Of a stretch of DNA of 48,516 bases, positions 8,059-16,781 are shown one piece after another. The stretch comes from Acidobacteriota bacterium. Lineage in GTDB: Bacteria > Acidobacteriota > Vicinamibacteria > Vicinamibacterales > 2-12-FULL-66-21. A model generated the notes under the pieces. The model searched no databases and was not told the origin of the DNA. It saw only the letters and a program-made list of their open reading frames with translations. Both the position numbers and the translations under genes were made by a program. Numbering within the stretch: the first letter of the stretch is position 1; every line of letters starts with the position of its first letter. Location of the stretch: assembly GCA_003222675.1 (NCBI GenBank), contig QHWT01000053.1, positions 1-48,516 on the forward strand. The letters are read 5' to 3'.

Positions 8059-10188
8059 ATGACGAAACGCCTGCCGCTGACTCTGCTGTCGGCGCTGATA
8101 TGCCTGACATCAGTCTCGATGCCTCTCGCTCAATCCGGCGCGCCCGCCGCTCCAACGCTCGCACCGACCCAGGCCTACTCGACGTTTCACCCGATGGAAG
8201 TGATCAGATTCAGTTGGAGTGCCGTGCCGCAGGCCGCGACCTACGTACTCCAGGCTTCGACCGACCCGAGCTTCCCGCCGACGTCGACCATCAAGTTCGA
8301 CAATATTCCGAACCCTGCATTTGCCTTCGCGGTGGGCAACCCGGAAGGCAATTACTCGGCGCGCGTGTTTGCCGTGGACGCCAACGGCGTGTTCAGCCCG
8401 CCGTCGAACGTGATCACGTTCTCGGTGTTCTACAACAATCCGATCGGTCCACCGCCCACGCTCGCTTCTCCCGCGAGCGGCAGTACGCTGACGCTCCCGA
8501 TCACGGTGACGTGGAATCACGTGCCGAATCCTCAGCCGAGCGGCTACGAGTTGCAGATTGCGAGGGACTCGAACTTCTCGAGCATCGAGGAGGATGCGCC
8601 GCAGCTCAATGGACCGTCGCGCACGGTGCTCTCCCTGACGTCGGGAACGAAGTTCTGGCGCGTGCGATCGTTCCAAGGGGACGCGTCGCCGACCACCGCG
8701 GCGGCGACGGCGTGGTCCGCGGTTCGTTCGTTCACGATTCCGACAATGCCGCCGAGGCCTGTCTCGATCACGCTGACAAAAGATCCGCTGTTCCCTGGCG
8801 AATCGACGTGGGTGCAGGTGCAGCTCACCAACGCTGTCGCGGCAGGTGGCGCCACCATCAACATGACGAGCTCCAATCCGTCCGTGGCGCCGGTGCCCGC
8901 GACGATCTCCATGCCCGGCAACATCGCGTGGACGCAGTTCATGATCCAGGTCGGCCAGGTCACACAGCCGACGCCGGTGACGCTCACGGCGACGCTCAAT
9001 TCCTTCTCCGCGTCGCAGCAGTTCACGGTGCAGCCGCCATCGTTGAAGTCGCTGGAGCTATCACCGCCGAACATCAGTGGAAGCGCGCCGGCCAGCGCGC
9101 TCGTCATGCTGAATGGGCAGGCGCCGTCAGGAGGCGCAGTGGTGAGCCTCGCGAGCAACAACCCCGCCGTGACGCCGCCGACGACCATCACCGTTCCTGC
9201 TGGAGACTTCTCGGCATCAACCACCGTTCCGACGGGAGCGGTCACGGCGCCGACGACGGCCACGGTGACGGCAACGTGGAAAGGCGTCACTTCGCAATCG
9301 TCGATCACGGTGAGACCGCAACAGCCACCCGCATCGCTGACGCTGAGTCCTTCGTCGACGGTCAATCAGGATGGCTCGTTCGCAACGGTGACCGTGGCGT
9401 CGCCGGCGACGTATGACGAGACCTTGCTGGTCAGCAGCAGCAATCCGGCGACCGCGCGCGTCAACAACAGCGTCATGATCCCGACCGGCATGACCACTGG
9501 CGGGTTCGACATCTTCACCAGCATGGTGAGCGTCTCGACGCCCGTCACGATCTCGGTGACCGGTGGAGGCGTGACACGTTCCGCCACGCTGACGGTCAAT
9601 CCCGCGGGCACGCCGCCGCCATCTTCGACGCTCTCGGCATTGACGGTGAATCCCACGAGCGTCACGGGCGGGAATCCATCGACCGGCACCGTCACGCTGT
9701 CGAGCGTGGCGCCGGCTGGCGGAACGGTCGTCTCGCTGTCGAGCAACCAGCCCGGCGCGGCGAGCGTGCCGGCCAGCGTCACCGTGCCCGCGGGCGCCAC
9801 GAGCGCCAACTTCACGGTGACGACATTCCCTGTCAATACGACGACCGTTCAACTGGCGGCCAGTCTTGGCGGTACGTTCCAGTTTGCGGCGCTCACCGTC
9901 AACGCGGCGTCATCGCCGCCGCCACCGCCTCCAGCGCAGGGAGTGACGCTGACCGTGACCGCGAGCGGACGCAGCGGCGAGCGGGTGGTGTCGACTCCGA
10001 CAGGTATCAATGTGACCGTCGGCAGCACCGGATCGGCGTCGTTCGGGGCAAACACGAAGGTGACGCTGAGCGTGTCGAACGGTCGCGATGCCGTGTGGTC
10101 CGGCGCCTGCTCGAGCGCCGGAAACAAGGCGAAGACATGCGCGTTCACCATAACCAGCAACGCGACCGTCAACGCGAATGTGCAGTGA
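8059..10188 (+). CDS. Secreted protein with fibronectin-like and tandem Ig-like repeats
   Basis: A 709-residue exported protein. Residues 1-25 are a signal peptide (LPLTLLSALICLTSVSMPLAQ). Two FN3-like domains follow (about 30-125 and 133-232, each with a YxLQxAxD strand). Then come four tandem Ig-like repeats of about 90 residues between 235 and 615, recognisable by recurring SSNPxxAxVPxxxxVPxG and final AxLTVNP patterns. A polyproline linker SSPPPPPPAQG leads to a C-terminal beta domain with two cysteines (GACSSAGNKAKTCAF). No membrane anchor or sorting signal is visible. A role in adhesion or binding an extracellular matrix is plausible; no catalytic motif is present. No strong ribosome-binding site precedes the ATG. 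Confidence 0.88.
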   Translation: MTKRLPLTLLSALICLTSVSMPLAQSGAPAAPTLAPTQAYSTFHPMEVIRFSWSAVPQAATYVLQASTDPSFPPTSTIKFDNIPNPAFAFAVGNPEGNYSARVFAVDANGVFSPPSNVITFSVFYNNPIGPPPTLASPASGSTLTLPITVTWNHVPNPQPSGYELQIARDSNFSSIEEDAPQLNGPSRTVLSLTSGTKFWRVRSFQGDASPTTAAATAWSAVRSFTIPTMPPRPVSITLTKDPLFPGESTWVQVQLTNAVAAGGATINMTSSNPSVAPVPATISMPGNIAWTQFMIQVGQVTQPTPVTLTATLNSFSASQQFTVQPPSLKSLELSPPNISGSAPASALVMLNGQAPSGGAVVSLASNNPAVTPPTTITVPAGDFSASTTVPTGAVTAPTTATVTATWKGVTSQSSITVRPQQPPASLTLSPSSTVNQDGSFATVTVASPATYDETLLVSSSNPATARVNNSVMIPTGMTTGGFDIFTSMVSVSTPVTISVTGGGVTRSATLTVNPAGTPPPSSTLSALTVNPTSVTGGNPSTGTVTLSSVAPAGGTVVSLSSNQPGAASVPASVTVPAGATSANFTVTTFPVNTTTVQLAASLGGTFQFAALTVNAASSPPPPPPAQGVTLTVTASGRSGERVVSTPTGINVTVGSTGSASFGANTKVTLSVSNGRDAVWSGACSSAGNKAKTCAFTITSNATVNANVQ

Positions 10189-10202
10189 GGCAGTGAGACC
10201 GT

Positions 10203-10235
10203 GGCCGCCGATCACTCACGCCGTGATCGGCGGCC
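10203..10235 (+). terminator. Hairpin after the Ig-repeat gene
   Basis: A perfect 13-bp inverted repeat, GGCCGCCGATCAC at 10203-10215 and its complement at 10223-10235 with a 7-base loop, lies 15 bp after the stop codon. There is no T tract after it (CAAATTGG follows), so it may be an RNA-stabilising hairpin or a bidirectional terminator rather than a canonical Rho-independent one. Confidence 0.6.
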
Positions 10236-10288
10236 GCAAATTGGAATGTCCGCCTGATCCCACAAGGTAAGGAGTGGGCAGGCGTTTG

Positions 10289-10412
10289 TTACTTCGTCCC
10301 CTCGGTAATTTCCAGGCGACGGCCGCGCGTGACCTGCTCAGGCGGTGTGGGCATCGTGATCTCGAGTATTCGCGGGAATTCTAACCGGACTCCGGTTGCG
10401 AACCTCACAATT
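10289..10412 (-). other. Possible 3' end of a lost gene
   Basis: On the minus strand an open frame ending at TAA (10289-10291) reads RLEFPRILEITMPTPPEQ then VTRGRRLEITEGTK. Composition is protein-like but I do not recognise a family. It would be cut off by the antitoxin promoter at 10396. It may be chance. Confidence 0.22.
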
Positions 10413-10436
10413 ACCGTCTAAAATATAGACAGCAAT
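10396..10436 (+). promoter_or_regulatory. Promoter/operator of the orphan HTH antitoxin
   Basis: TTGCGA (10396-10401), a 17-bp spacer and TAAAAT (10419-10424) make a good sigma70 promoter. The -10 box is straddled by an inverted repeat: ATTACCGTCTA at 10410-10420 faces TAGACAGCAAT at 10426-10436, with two mismatches. The paralogous locus at 39124-39174 has the same arrangement with perfect arms plus an extra half-site, which supports these as antitoxin-binding sites. Confidence 0.65.
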
Positions 10437-10446
10437 TGAGGTCCTG

Positions 10447-11004
10447 ATGCGTGACCGAGAATTGAAGCTGAAACAGGCAAGCGCGGTGCTCGGCGTCCGC
10501 CCGAAGGACCTGCAGAACTTCGTGCAGTCCGGCGTTCTTCGACCTCGTCGCGTTGGAGGTCTGTACTACTTCAACCGCAAGGCGCTCGTGACCGCAAAGG
10601 TGGCAGTCTACCTGAAGGATTCGCTCGGCGCCTCTACGCGATATCTGACGAAGTTCACGCGAGCTGTTGCGCAGGTTCCTGGTTTTGCAACGGGTGAGGC
10701 CGAGACAGTACGCGTCCAGACGGGAACTCGGGATGAAGAGCCACTCTCGATTCTGATTCCGTTGCGAGGACTCGTTGCGGAACTGGACGAACGGATGCCA
10801 CTCGCAGACCAAGCACGCGACCTGCCTCGTGGTCGCAAGCGAGCGGGCTGGAAAGAGGAACTGCGTACTGCCCTCAAACAGGGCGCAGCCGATCTCGAGA
10901 ACGTTTCCCAGGCAGACGTCGCTAGAACCATCAAGTCGTATCGTCGTGAACGCAGGAAGCCGGGGCTGACGGTTGTCGCCGAAGCGGTGGAAGCAACCGC
11001 CTAG
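10447..11004 (+). CDS. MerR-like HTH antitoxin, orphan copy
   Basis: A 185-residue DNA-binding protein. Residues 5-50 form a MerR-like helix-turn-helix (LKQASAVLGVRPKDLQNFV, then GVLRPRRVGGLYYFNRKAL). The C-terminal half is basic and probably wraps a toxin (IKSYRRERRKPG). It is about 83% identical to the antitoxin at 39181, same length, with an identical last 11 residues. In that copy a PIN toxin overlaps the 3' end; here only its first ten or eleven codons survive before IS1380-like sequence. The frame is intact despite toxin loss, so it may still be selected, for example as a regulator or antidote for the second locus. Confidence 0.82.
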   Translation: MRDRELKLKQASAVLGVRPKDLQNFVQSGVLRPRRVGGLYYFNRKALVTAKVAVYLKDSLGASTRYLTKFTRAVAQVPGFATGEAETVRVQTGTRDEEPLSILIPLRGLVAELDERMPLADQARDLPRGRKRAGWKEELRTALKQGAADLENVSQADVARTIKSYRRERRKPGLTVVAEAVEATA

Positions 11005-11351
11005 CCCGGATAATTCACGAGTGAGTACATAAGAAAGCCATCGCCCTCAAAGAAGTCGTGGTACTTTCGCGGTGTCTTAGGCCTCGAAGGTGCGCGACCG
11101 AGGGAGGTGCGATGGCTACAGACTGTTATAGCCAACTTGGCTTCGGATTCCAACGAAAACTCGTCGTCGATTTCGCCGGCGGCACGCTCACGGCGGATGC
11201 GGGCCTGGTGCTGGTGCGCGAATTCGATCAGCAGCGTCGTCTCAGTGCCGATGTGGTCGGCCGCATCACGGACAGCCGAGATCCGCGCTACATCACCCAC
11301 GACCTCGCGGCGCTCGTCCGCCAGCGGCTGTATCAGATCGTCGCCGGGTAG
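11005..11351 (+). mobile_element. IS1380-family insertion sequence, left-end fragment
   Basis: Directly after the antitoxin stop, CCCGGATAATTCACGAG looks like an IS terminal repeat. About 100 bp later, ATG 11112 behind a GGGAGG ribosome-binding site opens an IS1380-type transposase: LGFGFQRKLVVDFAGG, LTADAGLVLVREFDQ and DSRDPRYITHDLAALVRQR. Only 79 of about 450 residues remain; the sequence changes abruptly at about 11345. No right terminal repeat is visible, so the element is a stump left after insertion and deletion, and it accounts for the missing PIN toxin. Confidence 0.75.
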
Positions 11352-11372
11352 CCAGTCTATCGAACAGGCCGC

Positions 11373-11888
11373 TTACGGTTTCAGTTGGTAGTCGCTTCCC
11401 AGTGGACCGGCGCCTTCCAGGTACTTTCTGGCGCGCACCAGTTCGGCAATCTGCCGGATATGACCCAGATCGTGGAGCGCCCATTCGTGTAGCATCTGGT
11501 TCAAGGTGATCTGCCCGGCCTCCCGATGCAGCGCCACCCGGCCACCCGCTTCGGAAGGCAGGTCGCGCAGGTATTCGACGTTGGTCTCGCGCTGCTCCTC
11601 GAAGTGGTCGAAGGCATCCTCCGGATCGGCGTCCCGGTACAGGTCCAGGTACATCTGCGCATCGTCAGGTTCGAACGTCGGCCGAGTCTCCGCCATGAAC
11701 CGGTCGACCCGCATCCGGTAGCAGTGGCCCTCCGAGTGGGAGAGATGGGCGAGGACCTCCGCCACCGAAAAGCGATCCGGTGCAGGCTTCCACCGCGCGT
11801 CGTCGTCCGTCAGTTCCGACATCAGGCCGCAGAGAATGCCGGGCGTGGCCTCCAACAGGTCGAGGCAAGGCAGTCCGTTGTCCGTCAT
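11373..11888 (-). CDS. DinB-like four-helix metalloprotein
   Basis: A 171-residue protein of the DinB/YfiT fold. The presumed metal site is formed by His48 or His51 in [11 protein letters not shown] and by His139 and His143 in [16 protein letters not shown], the family pattern. Members act as thiol-dependent S-transferases or stress proteins; the substrate here is unknown. It lies on the minus strand between the IS1380 stump and a permease remnant and seems intact, ending in the usual RARKYL region. Confidence 0.88.
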   Translation of the reverse strand: MTDNGLPCLDLLEATPGILCGLMSELTDDDARWKPAPDRFSVAEVLAHLSHSEGHCYRMRVDRFMAETRPTFEPDDAQMYLDLYRDADPEDAFDHFEEQRETNVEYLRDLPSEAGGRVALHREAGQITLNQMLHEWALHDLGHIRQIAELVRARKYLEGAGPLGSDYQLKP

Positions 11889-11939
11889 GCCCTCATCCTA
11901 CGACGTTCCGCCGCCGTCGACGTGCTTCCAGCAACGCTG

Positions 11940-12520
11940 GGGAGCGCCGGCGGGCGCCGTCGATCACCTGCGTTCGGGTTCATGTCGTTTGCGATGCGGA
12001 CGCGCCGCGATCCCCGCGCCCTGATTCCTGGGGTTCGGCAGGCCATCACCCGCGCCGATCCGAAGCGGCGCTCGACGCGATCATGCCGATGGACAGCCTT
12101 GTCGCAAACTCCGTGGCACGGCAACGCTTCTATGCCGTCATGCCGGCAGCGTTCGCGGCGGTGGCGGCGTTGCTGGGGGCGATTGGCATCTACGGCGTCC
12201 GCGCATATTTCGTCGTCGAGCGTACCCGCGAGATTGGATTGCGAATGGCGCTGGGCGCCGGCCGGCGACAGGTTCTCGGCCTGGTGGCTCGGCCGCGGAT
12301 TGGTGTGCGCCGCGATCGGGATCGCGCTGGGCCTCGCGGGCGCGGCCGCCGGAACCCGCTACTTGCAAGCGATGCTCTACGGGGTCACGCCGCTCGATGA
12401 GTGGACGTCGCCCCAGTGGCGGTGGCCTTTGCCGCCGTGGCCGCGCTCGCCTTTTACTTGCCCGCGCGGCGCGCCTCTCACCTCGAACCGATGGTGGCAT
12501 TGCGGATCGAATCGAGCTGC
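11940..12520 (+). pseudogene. C-terminal remnant of a third MacB/FtsX-type permease
   Basis: Pieces of the permease C-terminus occur in order but in shifting frames: [19 protein letters not shown]; then [20 protein letters not shown] with [12 protein letters not shown] and [15 protein letters not shown]; then [19 protein letters not shown] and [13 protein letters not shown]; finally AVAALAFYLPARRASHLEP. At least three frameshifts separate them and the first 650 or so residues are absent. It corresponds to the last FtsX domain of the permeases at 2892 and 13425 but is not a copy of either tail. Confidence 0.8.
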
Positions 12521-12639
12521 CGGTCAGCCTCGTCCGTCCGCAAAATTCTTTTCGCACGGCCGCGCTTGAAGATCCGGCCGCGGCCCGATAGCCTGCGGAT
12601 GAACGAACAAGACGAAGTAGGAAGTAGAAGGAGGCTATC

Positions 12640-13038
12640 GTGGCGACGCAAGAAGCGGTGCAGATCAGCGCGATCGTTCCCACTTTGACTGTCGACGATT
12701 TGCAGAAGAGCATCGTCTTTTACGAAGCGCTCGGCTTCGCGATCGACGAGCGGTGGGAAGAGAACGGGACGCTGCTCGGCGTGATGCTGCGCGCGGGCAA
12801 GAGCCAGATCGGCTTGAACCAGGACGATTGGAAGAAGGGGCGCGACCGCAAGAAGGGAATCGGCGTGCGCTTGTCCATCTCGACGCCGGGCAACGTCGAC
12901 GAGATCGCGAAGCGGGCGAAGAACGCCGGCATCACGCTCAAGTCGGAGCCGCGCGACACGGAGTGGAAGAGCCGCGCGTTCGAGGTCAGCGATCCAAGCG
13001 GTTTCCTGCTGACCATCTTTTCGGAAACATCCGCATAG
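12640..13038 (+). CDS. VOC family (glyoxalase-like) protein
   Basis: A 132-residue protein starting at GTG 12640, eight bases after a strong AAGGAGG. It shows VPTLTVDDLQKSIVFYEALGF at the N-terminus and FEVSDPSGFLLTI at the C-terminus, both typical of one VOC module. The central ISTPGNVDEIAKRAKNAGI helix is also conserved. It differs clearly from the VOC protein at 1889. Intact; substrate unknown. Confidence 0.88.
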   Translation: MATQEAVQISAIVPTLTVDDLQKSIVFYEALGFAIDERWEENGTLLGVMLRAGKSQIGLNQDDWKKGRDRKKGIGVRLSISTPGNVDEIAKRAKNAGITLKSEPRDTEWKSRAFEVSDPSGFLLTIFSETSA

Positions 13039-13424
13039 GCCGGAAACGCGGGCAGAGGCACCGTCGACGTGCGGTCCGTCCGCCGACGACCGAGGGTGAA
13101 TCCGCCCGCGAATACGCTGGCCCTGACGCTTGTAGCGATCGGATCCAGCCAGCTCTGGGAGATCGTCTCGAGGGAAACAGGTCAGTCAGTTCTGAGCGTT
13201 GAGCGCATCAACGCGGGATGCGCGTAACGCCCGAATCGAGACTGCAATAGCCGCGATGAGCAACAGCACTCCCCAGCAACGACTTCCCGCAACAACGAGT
13301 TCTTCGATATGCGGCGGTGAGGCGCTGGTTCGTCTCCGGCGAGGAGGTCCAATGGATTACGAGTCCACCCGCGTCGATCGGCCCGAGTCGTTTCTACTGC
13401 AGGTGAGATTCGCACACGGCGCGG
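13039..13424. other. Intergenic stretch with a possible permease tail
   Basis: No complete gene. On the minus strand at 13186-13290 an open frame reads GVLLLIAAIAVSIRALRASR then VDALNAQN and a stop. This resembles the last membrane helix and RRAxRVDPxxALR end of the MacB/FtsX permeases and may be a fourth, minimal remnant. The rest shows nothing I can assign. Confidence 0.35.
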
Positions 13425-16172
13425 CTACTCGTATCGGAGCGCCACCATCGGATCGATCCGCGTCGCGCGGCGGGCCGGCAGATAACAGGCGACCAGCGCC
13501 ACCGCGATGAGAAGTGCCGTTACCGACGCGAAGGTAATCGGATCGCGTGGACTGATTTCGAACAACAACGTCGACATCATCCGCGTCAGCGCAAACGACG
13601 CCGGCAGGCCCAAGAGCAGACCGGCGCCCGCCAACGCCATCCCCTGCGTCACGATCATCCGGATCACGTCCGGGCGCCGCGCGCCGAGCGCCATCCGGAT
13701 GCCGATTTCGTGCGTCCGGCGAGACACCGATGTGGCGAGCACACCGCCGATGCCCAATGCCGCGAGGAACAGGGCGATGGACGCGAACGAGCCGAGCAGC
13801 ATCGTGTTGAATCGCTGCGGCCCGGACGACTCCTCAACAATCTGATCCAGCGTCTGCACCGCCGTGAGGGGCAGCGAGGGATCGAGGGAGCGGATGTGGC
13901 TTCGCACGGCCGTCGCGAGATCCGTCAGGTCGTGGCTCGCCCGCACGGTGATCTTCAGCGACCGGAAGATCCCGATCACGTTCTCCGCCAGCATGCCGTC
14001 GGCGACCTGGGTCCACGGCGAGTAGCTTTGCGGCTCCGTCTGCGTGTTCAAGGGCCCCTGTTTGACGTCCCCCACTACGCCGACGATCCGCATCCACGCG
14101 GCATGATCGCGCGGCCCGCCCCAGGCGATGCGCTGTCCGACCGGATCCTGTCCCGGCCAGAACCGTCGCGCCATCGTTTCATTGATCACGACGACAGGCT
14201 CGGACGACTGGGAGTCCGATGGAGACAGATACCGGCCGCTTCGCAACGGAATACCGAGCGCTTCGAAGGACCGGCCGGTAACCCAATCGTGTGCGATGGT
14301 TCCCTGCAGCTCCTCAGACGCTGCCGGCGGTACTTCGATCGTGAAGGCGCGTCGTTCACGAACGGACAGGGGAAGGAAGGTCGATGCGCCGACGGCCGTA
14401 ACGCCGGGCAGAGACTCGACTCGCTCGAGGAGTCGCGCATAGAAGGAGCGGATGTCGCTGCCGGCTGGATACGCGGTGCGCGGCAAGCTCGTTGGAATCG
14501 TCACGACCTGCTTCGCGCGGAATCCGGGATCGACCGTCATCAGTCGCGCGAAGCTCCTGACCAGGAGACCTCCGGCAACCAGCAGAATGACCGCCAACGC
14601 GAACTGCGCCGTGACCAGCGACGCGAGGATGCGGCGCTGACGGCGGCCGCTGCTGGCGCTGCGCCCCCCTTCCTTGAGCGCGTCGCCGGGATCGCGGCGC
14701 GACGACTCGAGCGCAGGAAGCAGCCCACAGAGTAACGCCGTGATCAACGACGCCCCTGTTGTGTACGCCACGACTCTCCAGTCGATGGCAATTTCACGAA
14801 GCCGGGGAATTGTTGGTGGCGCGAGCGCGACGGTCAGCGAGATGGCCCCCTGCGCCATTGCCAGCCCGATCGCTCCTCCGCAAACCGTCAGTAAACCCGC
14901 CTCCACAAGCGACTGCCGGATCAGTCTCATCCGGCTGGCGCCAAGGGTCGCGCGGACGGCCATCTCGCGCTGGCGCCCCGCGGCATGAGTGAGCATCAGG
15001 CTGGCAATGTCGGCGCAGGCAATCAGCAGGACCACGATTCCCGCCGCGAGGATCACGTAGAGCAGCGTCCTCACACGGCCGACCGTCTCCTCGCGAAGCG
15101 GTGTGGCGGAAGCCGACAGCGGGAATCCGCCTTGTCGAAAAACAGATGGATAGATCTCCTCGACGAGGCGCGAGACGACCGACCGGACATCGCTGTCCGC
15201 CTGCACCACGGTGATGCCTGGCGCGAGTCTGGCCACGACGCTGTTGTTGTACATGCTGCCGAACGCCGCCCGTTCTCGTGGGGCAAAGGCGATGGGAACG
15301 TACAAATCTGCCGGTGTGTTGTTGAGGAGGGGTCCGCGATTCGGAAACGTGAAGCGGCGCGGCATCACCCCGATGATCGTGTACGGCGCGCGCTCGAGCA
15401 TCAGCGTCCGACCGATTGCCGCCGGATCTGCCCCAAACTTGCGGCGCCACAGGCTGTCTGAAAGGACGATGACGGCGCGGCGGTCACGATCCTCCTCTGT
15501 GAGGAAGTCCCGGCCAATCGCCGGAGAAACCCCGAGCGTACGAAAGAGCGACGCCGAGACCACCGCGCCGGTCACGCGCTCCGGCAAATCGACGCCCGAC
15601 AGTTCGAACTCCTTGTTCCGGAACGCCGCAACCGATTCGAAGCCGGCGGCGCGCTCCGTGAGAGCGAGGTAGTCCGGCGCTGAAAAGCCGACCGGCCCGG
15701 ACTTGCCAATCGCCTCGTGCAGCAGCACGAGCCGATCGGCCTCATGGTACGGGAGGGGCCGAAGGAGGATCGTGTCGACGGTGCCGAAGATCGCGGCGTT
15801 CGCGCCGATCGCCAGCGCAAGCGTCAGGACCACGATCGCGCTCGACCACGGGGAGCGCCGCATCAGGCGAAGCGAATAGCGAACGTCCTGGGCGAGGGTG
15901 AACATCAGACCATCTCCATGAGGGGTGGGCAGCTGCTGAAGGGCGGCGATGCGGCGTGTTCGTTGCGCGTCGACTCTTACGAGGACCGCAGCGGACAGGA
16001 GATCGGCGAGCGCACGGATCCACGCGTACAGGTATCCGGCCCGCCCAAGACGAGCGCGCTCGCGGGCGACGCAGGCGGCGAACGCGCGTTCGAGTTCCGC
16101 CCCGTCGCGCGCACGCACGTCGGCGGGATGACAGAGACGGAGCAGCAACCGATAGAGCGGCGCGCCACGCAT
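13425..16172 (-). CDS. Large MacB/FtsX-type permease (acidobacterial orphan permease family)
   Basis: A 915-residue inner-membrane protein with two MacB-core/FtsX modules. The first 90 residues are cytoplasmic and differ from the 2892 gene (RLCHPADVRARDGAELERAF, then a helix). The module start QDVRYSLRLMRRSPW precedes a membrane helix and LLRPLPYHEADRLVLL. A middle FtsX block (REMAVRATLGASRMRLIRQS) follows, the second core has MARRFWPGQDPVGQRI, and the last block has THEIGIRMALGARR and ends YLPARRATRIDPMVALRYE. It follows the PadR gene by four bases on the minus strand, forming one transcription unit. No ATPase gene is nearby. Function of the family remains unsettled. Confidence 0.93.
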   Translation of the reverse strand: MRGAPLYRLLLRLCHPADVRARDGAELERAFAACVARERARLGRAGYLYAWIRALADLLSAAVLVRVDAQRTRRIAALQQLPTPHGDGLMFTLAQDVRYSLRLMRRSPWSSAIVVLTLALAIGANAAIFGTVDTILLRPLPYHEADRLVLLHEAIGKSGPVGFSAPDYLALTERAAGFESVAAFRNKEFELSGVDLPERVTGAVVSASLFRTLGVSPAIGRDFLTEEDRDRRAVIVLSDSLWRRKFGADPAAIGRTLMLERAPYTIIGVMPRRFTFPNRGPLLNNTPADLYVPIAFAPRERAAFGSMYNNSVVARLAPGITVVQADSDVRSVVSRLVEEIYPSVFRQGGFPLSASATPLREETVGRVRTLLYVILAAGIVVLLIACADIASLMLTHAAGRQREMAVRATLGASRMRLIRQSLVEAGLLTVCGGAIGLAMAQGAISLTVALAPPTIPRLREIAIDWRVVAYTTGASLITALLCGLLPALESSRRDPGDALKEGGRSASSGRRQRRILASLVTAQFALAVILLVAGGLLVRSFARLMTVDPGFRAKQVVTIPTSLPRTAYPAGSDIRSFYARLLERVESLPGVTAVGASTFLPLSVRERRAFTIEVPPAASEELQGTIAHDWVTGRSFEALGIPLRSGRYLSPSDSQSSEPVVVINETMARRFWPGQDPVGQRIAWGGPRDHAAWMRIVGVVGDVKQGPLNTQTEPQSYSPWTQVADGMLAENVIGIFRSLKITVRASHDLTDLATAVRSHIRSLDPSLPLTAVQTLDQIVEESSGPQRFNTMLLGSFASIALFLAALGIGGVLATSVSRRTHEIGIRMALGARRPDVIRMIVTQGMALAGAGLLLGLPASFALTRMMSTLLFEISPRDPITFASVTALLIAVALVACYLPARRATRIDPMVALRYE

Positions 16173-16176
16173 CGCG

Positions 16177-16521
16177 TCAGGCCTTGATCAGACGCTTGCG
16201 GCGCGCCACGTCCACGAACCCGGCGAGCCGCTCGGCTTCCGCCGCGCACGCCCGACGGCCCAGTGGCGTCAGTCTGTAGAACCGCGGCCGCCCGCCGCCG
16301 GGCTCCGCGTCGCGGGGGGCGTCAATTTCCGTCACCAGCTGCGCGTCGACGAGCCGCCTGAGGTTTCGGTACAACATCGCCGGCCACAGCCGCATGCGTC
16401 CTCCCGTTCGCTCGAGCACGTCGTTCATGATGCCCAGCCCGTGCAGGTCCCGATCCGCGAGCGACAGCAGAATCTGAAACCAGTGCGGAGGCAGCGGTGG
16501 AGGCTGAGGCGCTTGTTTCAT
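16177..16521 (-). CDS. PadR family transcriptional regulator
   Basis: A 114-residue winged-helix regulator: HWFQILLSLADRDLHGLGIM, then the recognition segment MLYRNLRRLVDAQLV and a wing rich in Gly/Arg leading to FYRLTPLGRRA. The PQPPPLPPHW leader is a variant seen in PadR proteins tied to orphan permeases. It is the first gene of a two-gene unit with the permease at 13425. No ribosome-binding site precedes ATG 16521; two palindromes begin two bases upstream of it. Confidence 0.9.
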   Translation of the reverse strand: MKQAPQPPPLPPHWFQILLSLADRDLHGLGIMNDVLERTGGRMRLWPAMLYRNLRRLVDAQLVTEIDAPRDAEPGGGRPRFYRLTPLGRRACAAEAERLAGFVDVARRKRLIKA

Positions 16522-16522
16522 C

Positions 16523-16546
16523 GGTAGCTACCGCGAGGTATATACC
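16523..16546 (-). promoter_or_regulatory. Two palindromic operators at the PadR-permease promoter
   Basis: GGTAGCTACC (16523-16532) and GGTATATACC (16537-16546) are perfect 10-bp palindromes spaced 14 bp centre to centre and placed immediately before the PadR start. TATATA within the second could serve as -10, with TTGCGG 16 bp upstream on the minus strand as -35. That would give a very short leader. They are good candidates for autorepression by this PadR protein. Confidence 0.55.
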
Positions 16547-16642
16547 ACGGAATATAGACGCCGCAAGCCGGAAGAAGGTTGGAATAGGCGTGTACAATCG
16601 CAACTCCCAGGAGCGCTGGCCGCGCGTCAGACCTAGGAGTCC

Positions 16643-16771
16643 ATGTCCAACACCGGCAACGCCGAACCCATCGCCGAGAGCCCGCGCAATAAAGACAACC
16701 TGAAGGATCTCCTCGACACGCTGGAAGGTGGCGTCGGCCTGATCCCGTTCGTCGGGGCGGGGCTCTCGCGT
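16643..16771 (+). pseudogene. SIR2-like defence-type protein, N-terminal stub
   Basis: ATG 16643 follows AGGAG and opens a frame of about 43 residues ending GGVGLIPFVGAGLS. The FVGAGLS sequence after a short acidic helix is the NAD-binding start of SIR2-family proteins, many of which are anti-phage NADases. The frame then runs directly into the tRNA-Asp-derived repeat at 16782, and nothing of the remaining several hundred residues is found nearby. The gene was cut at an integration-type site. Assignment rests on one motif. Confidence 0.6.
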
Positions 16772-16781
16772 CTGAGGATAT

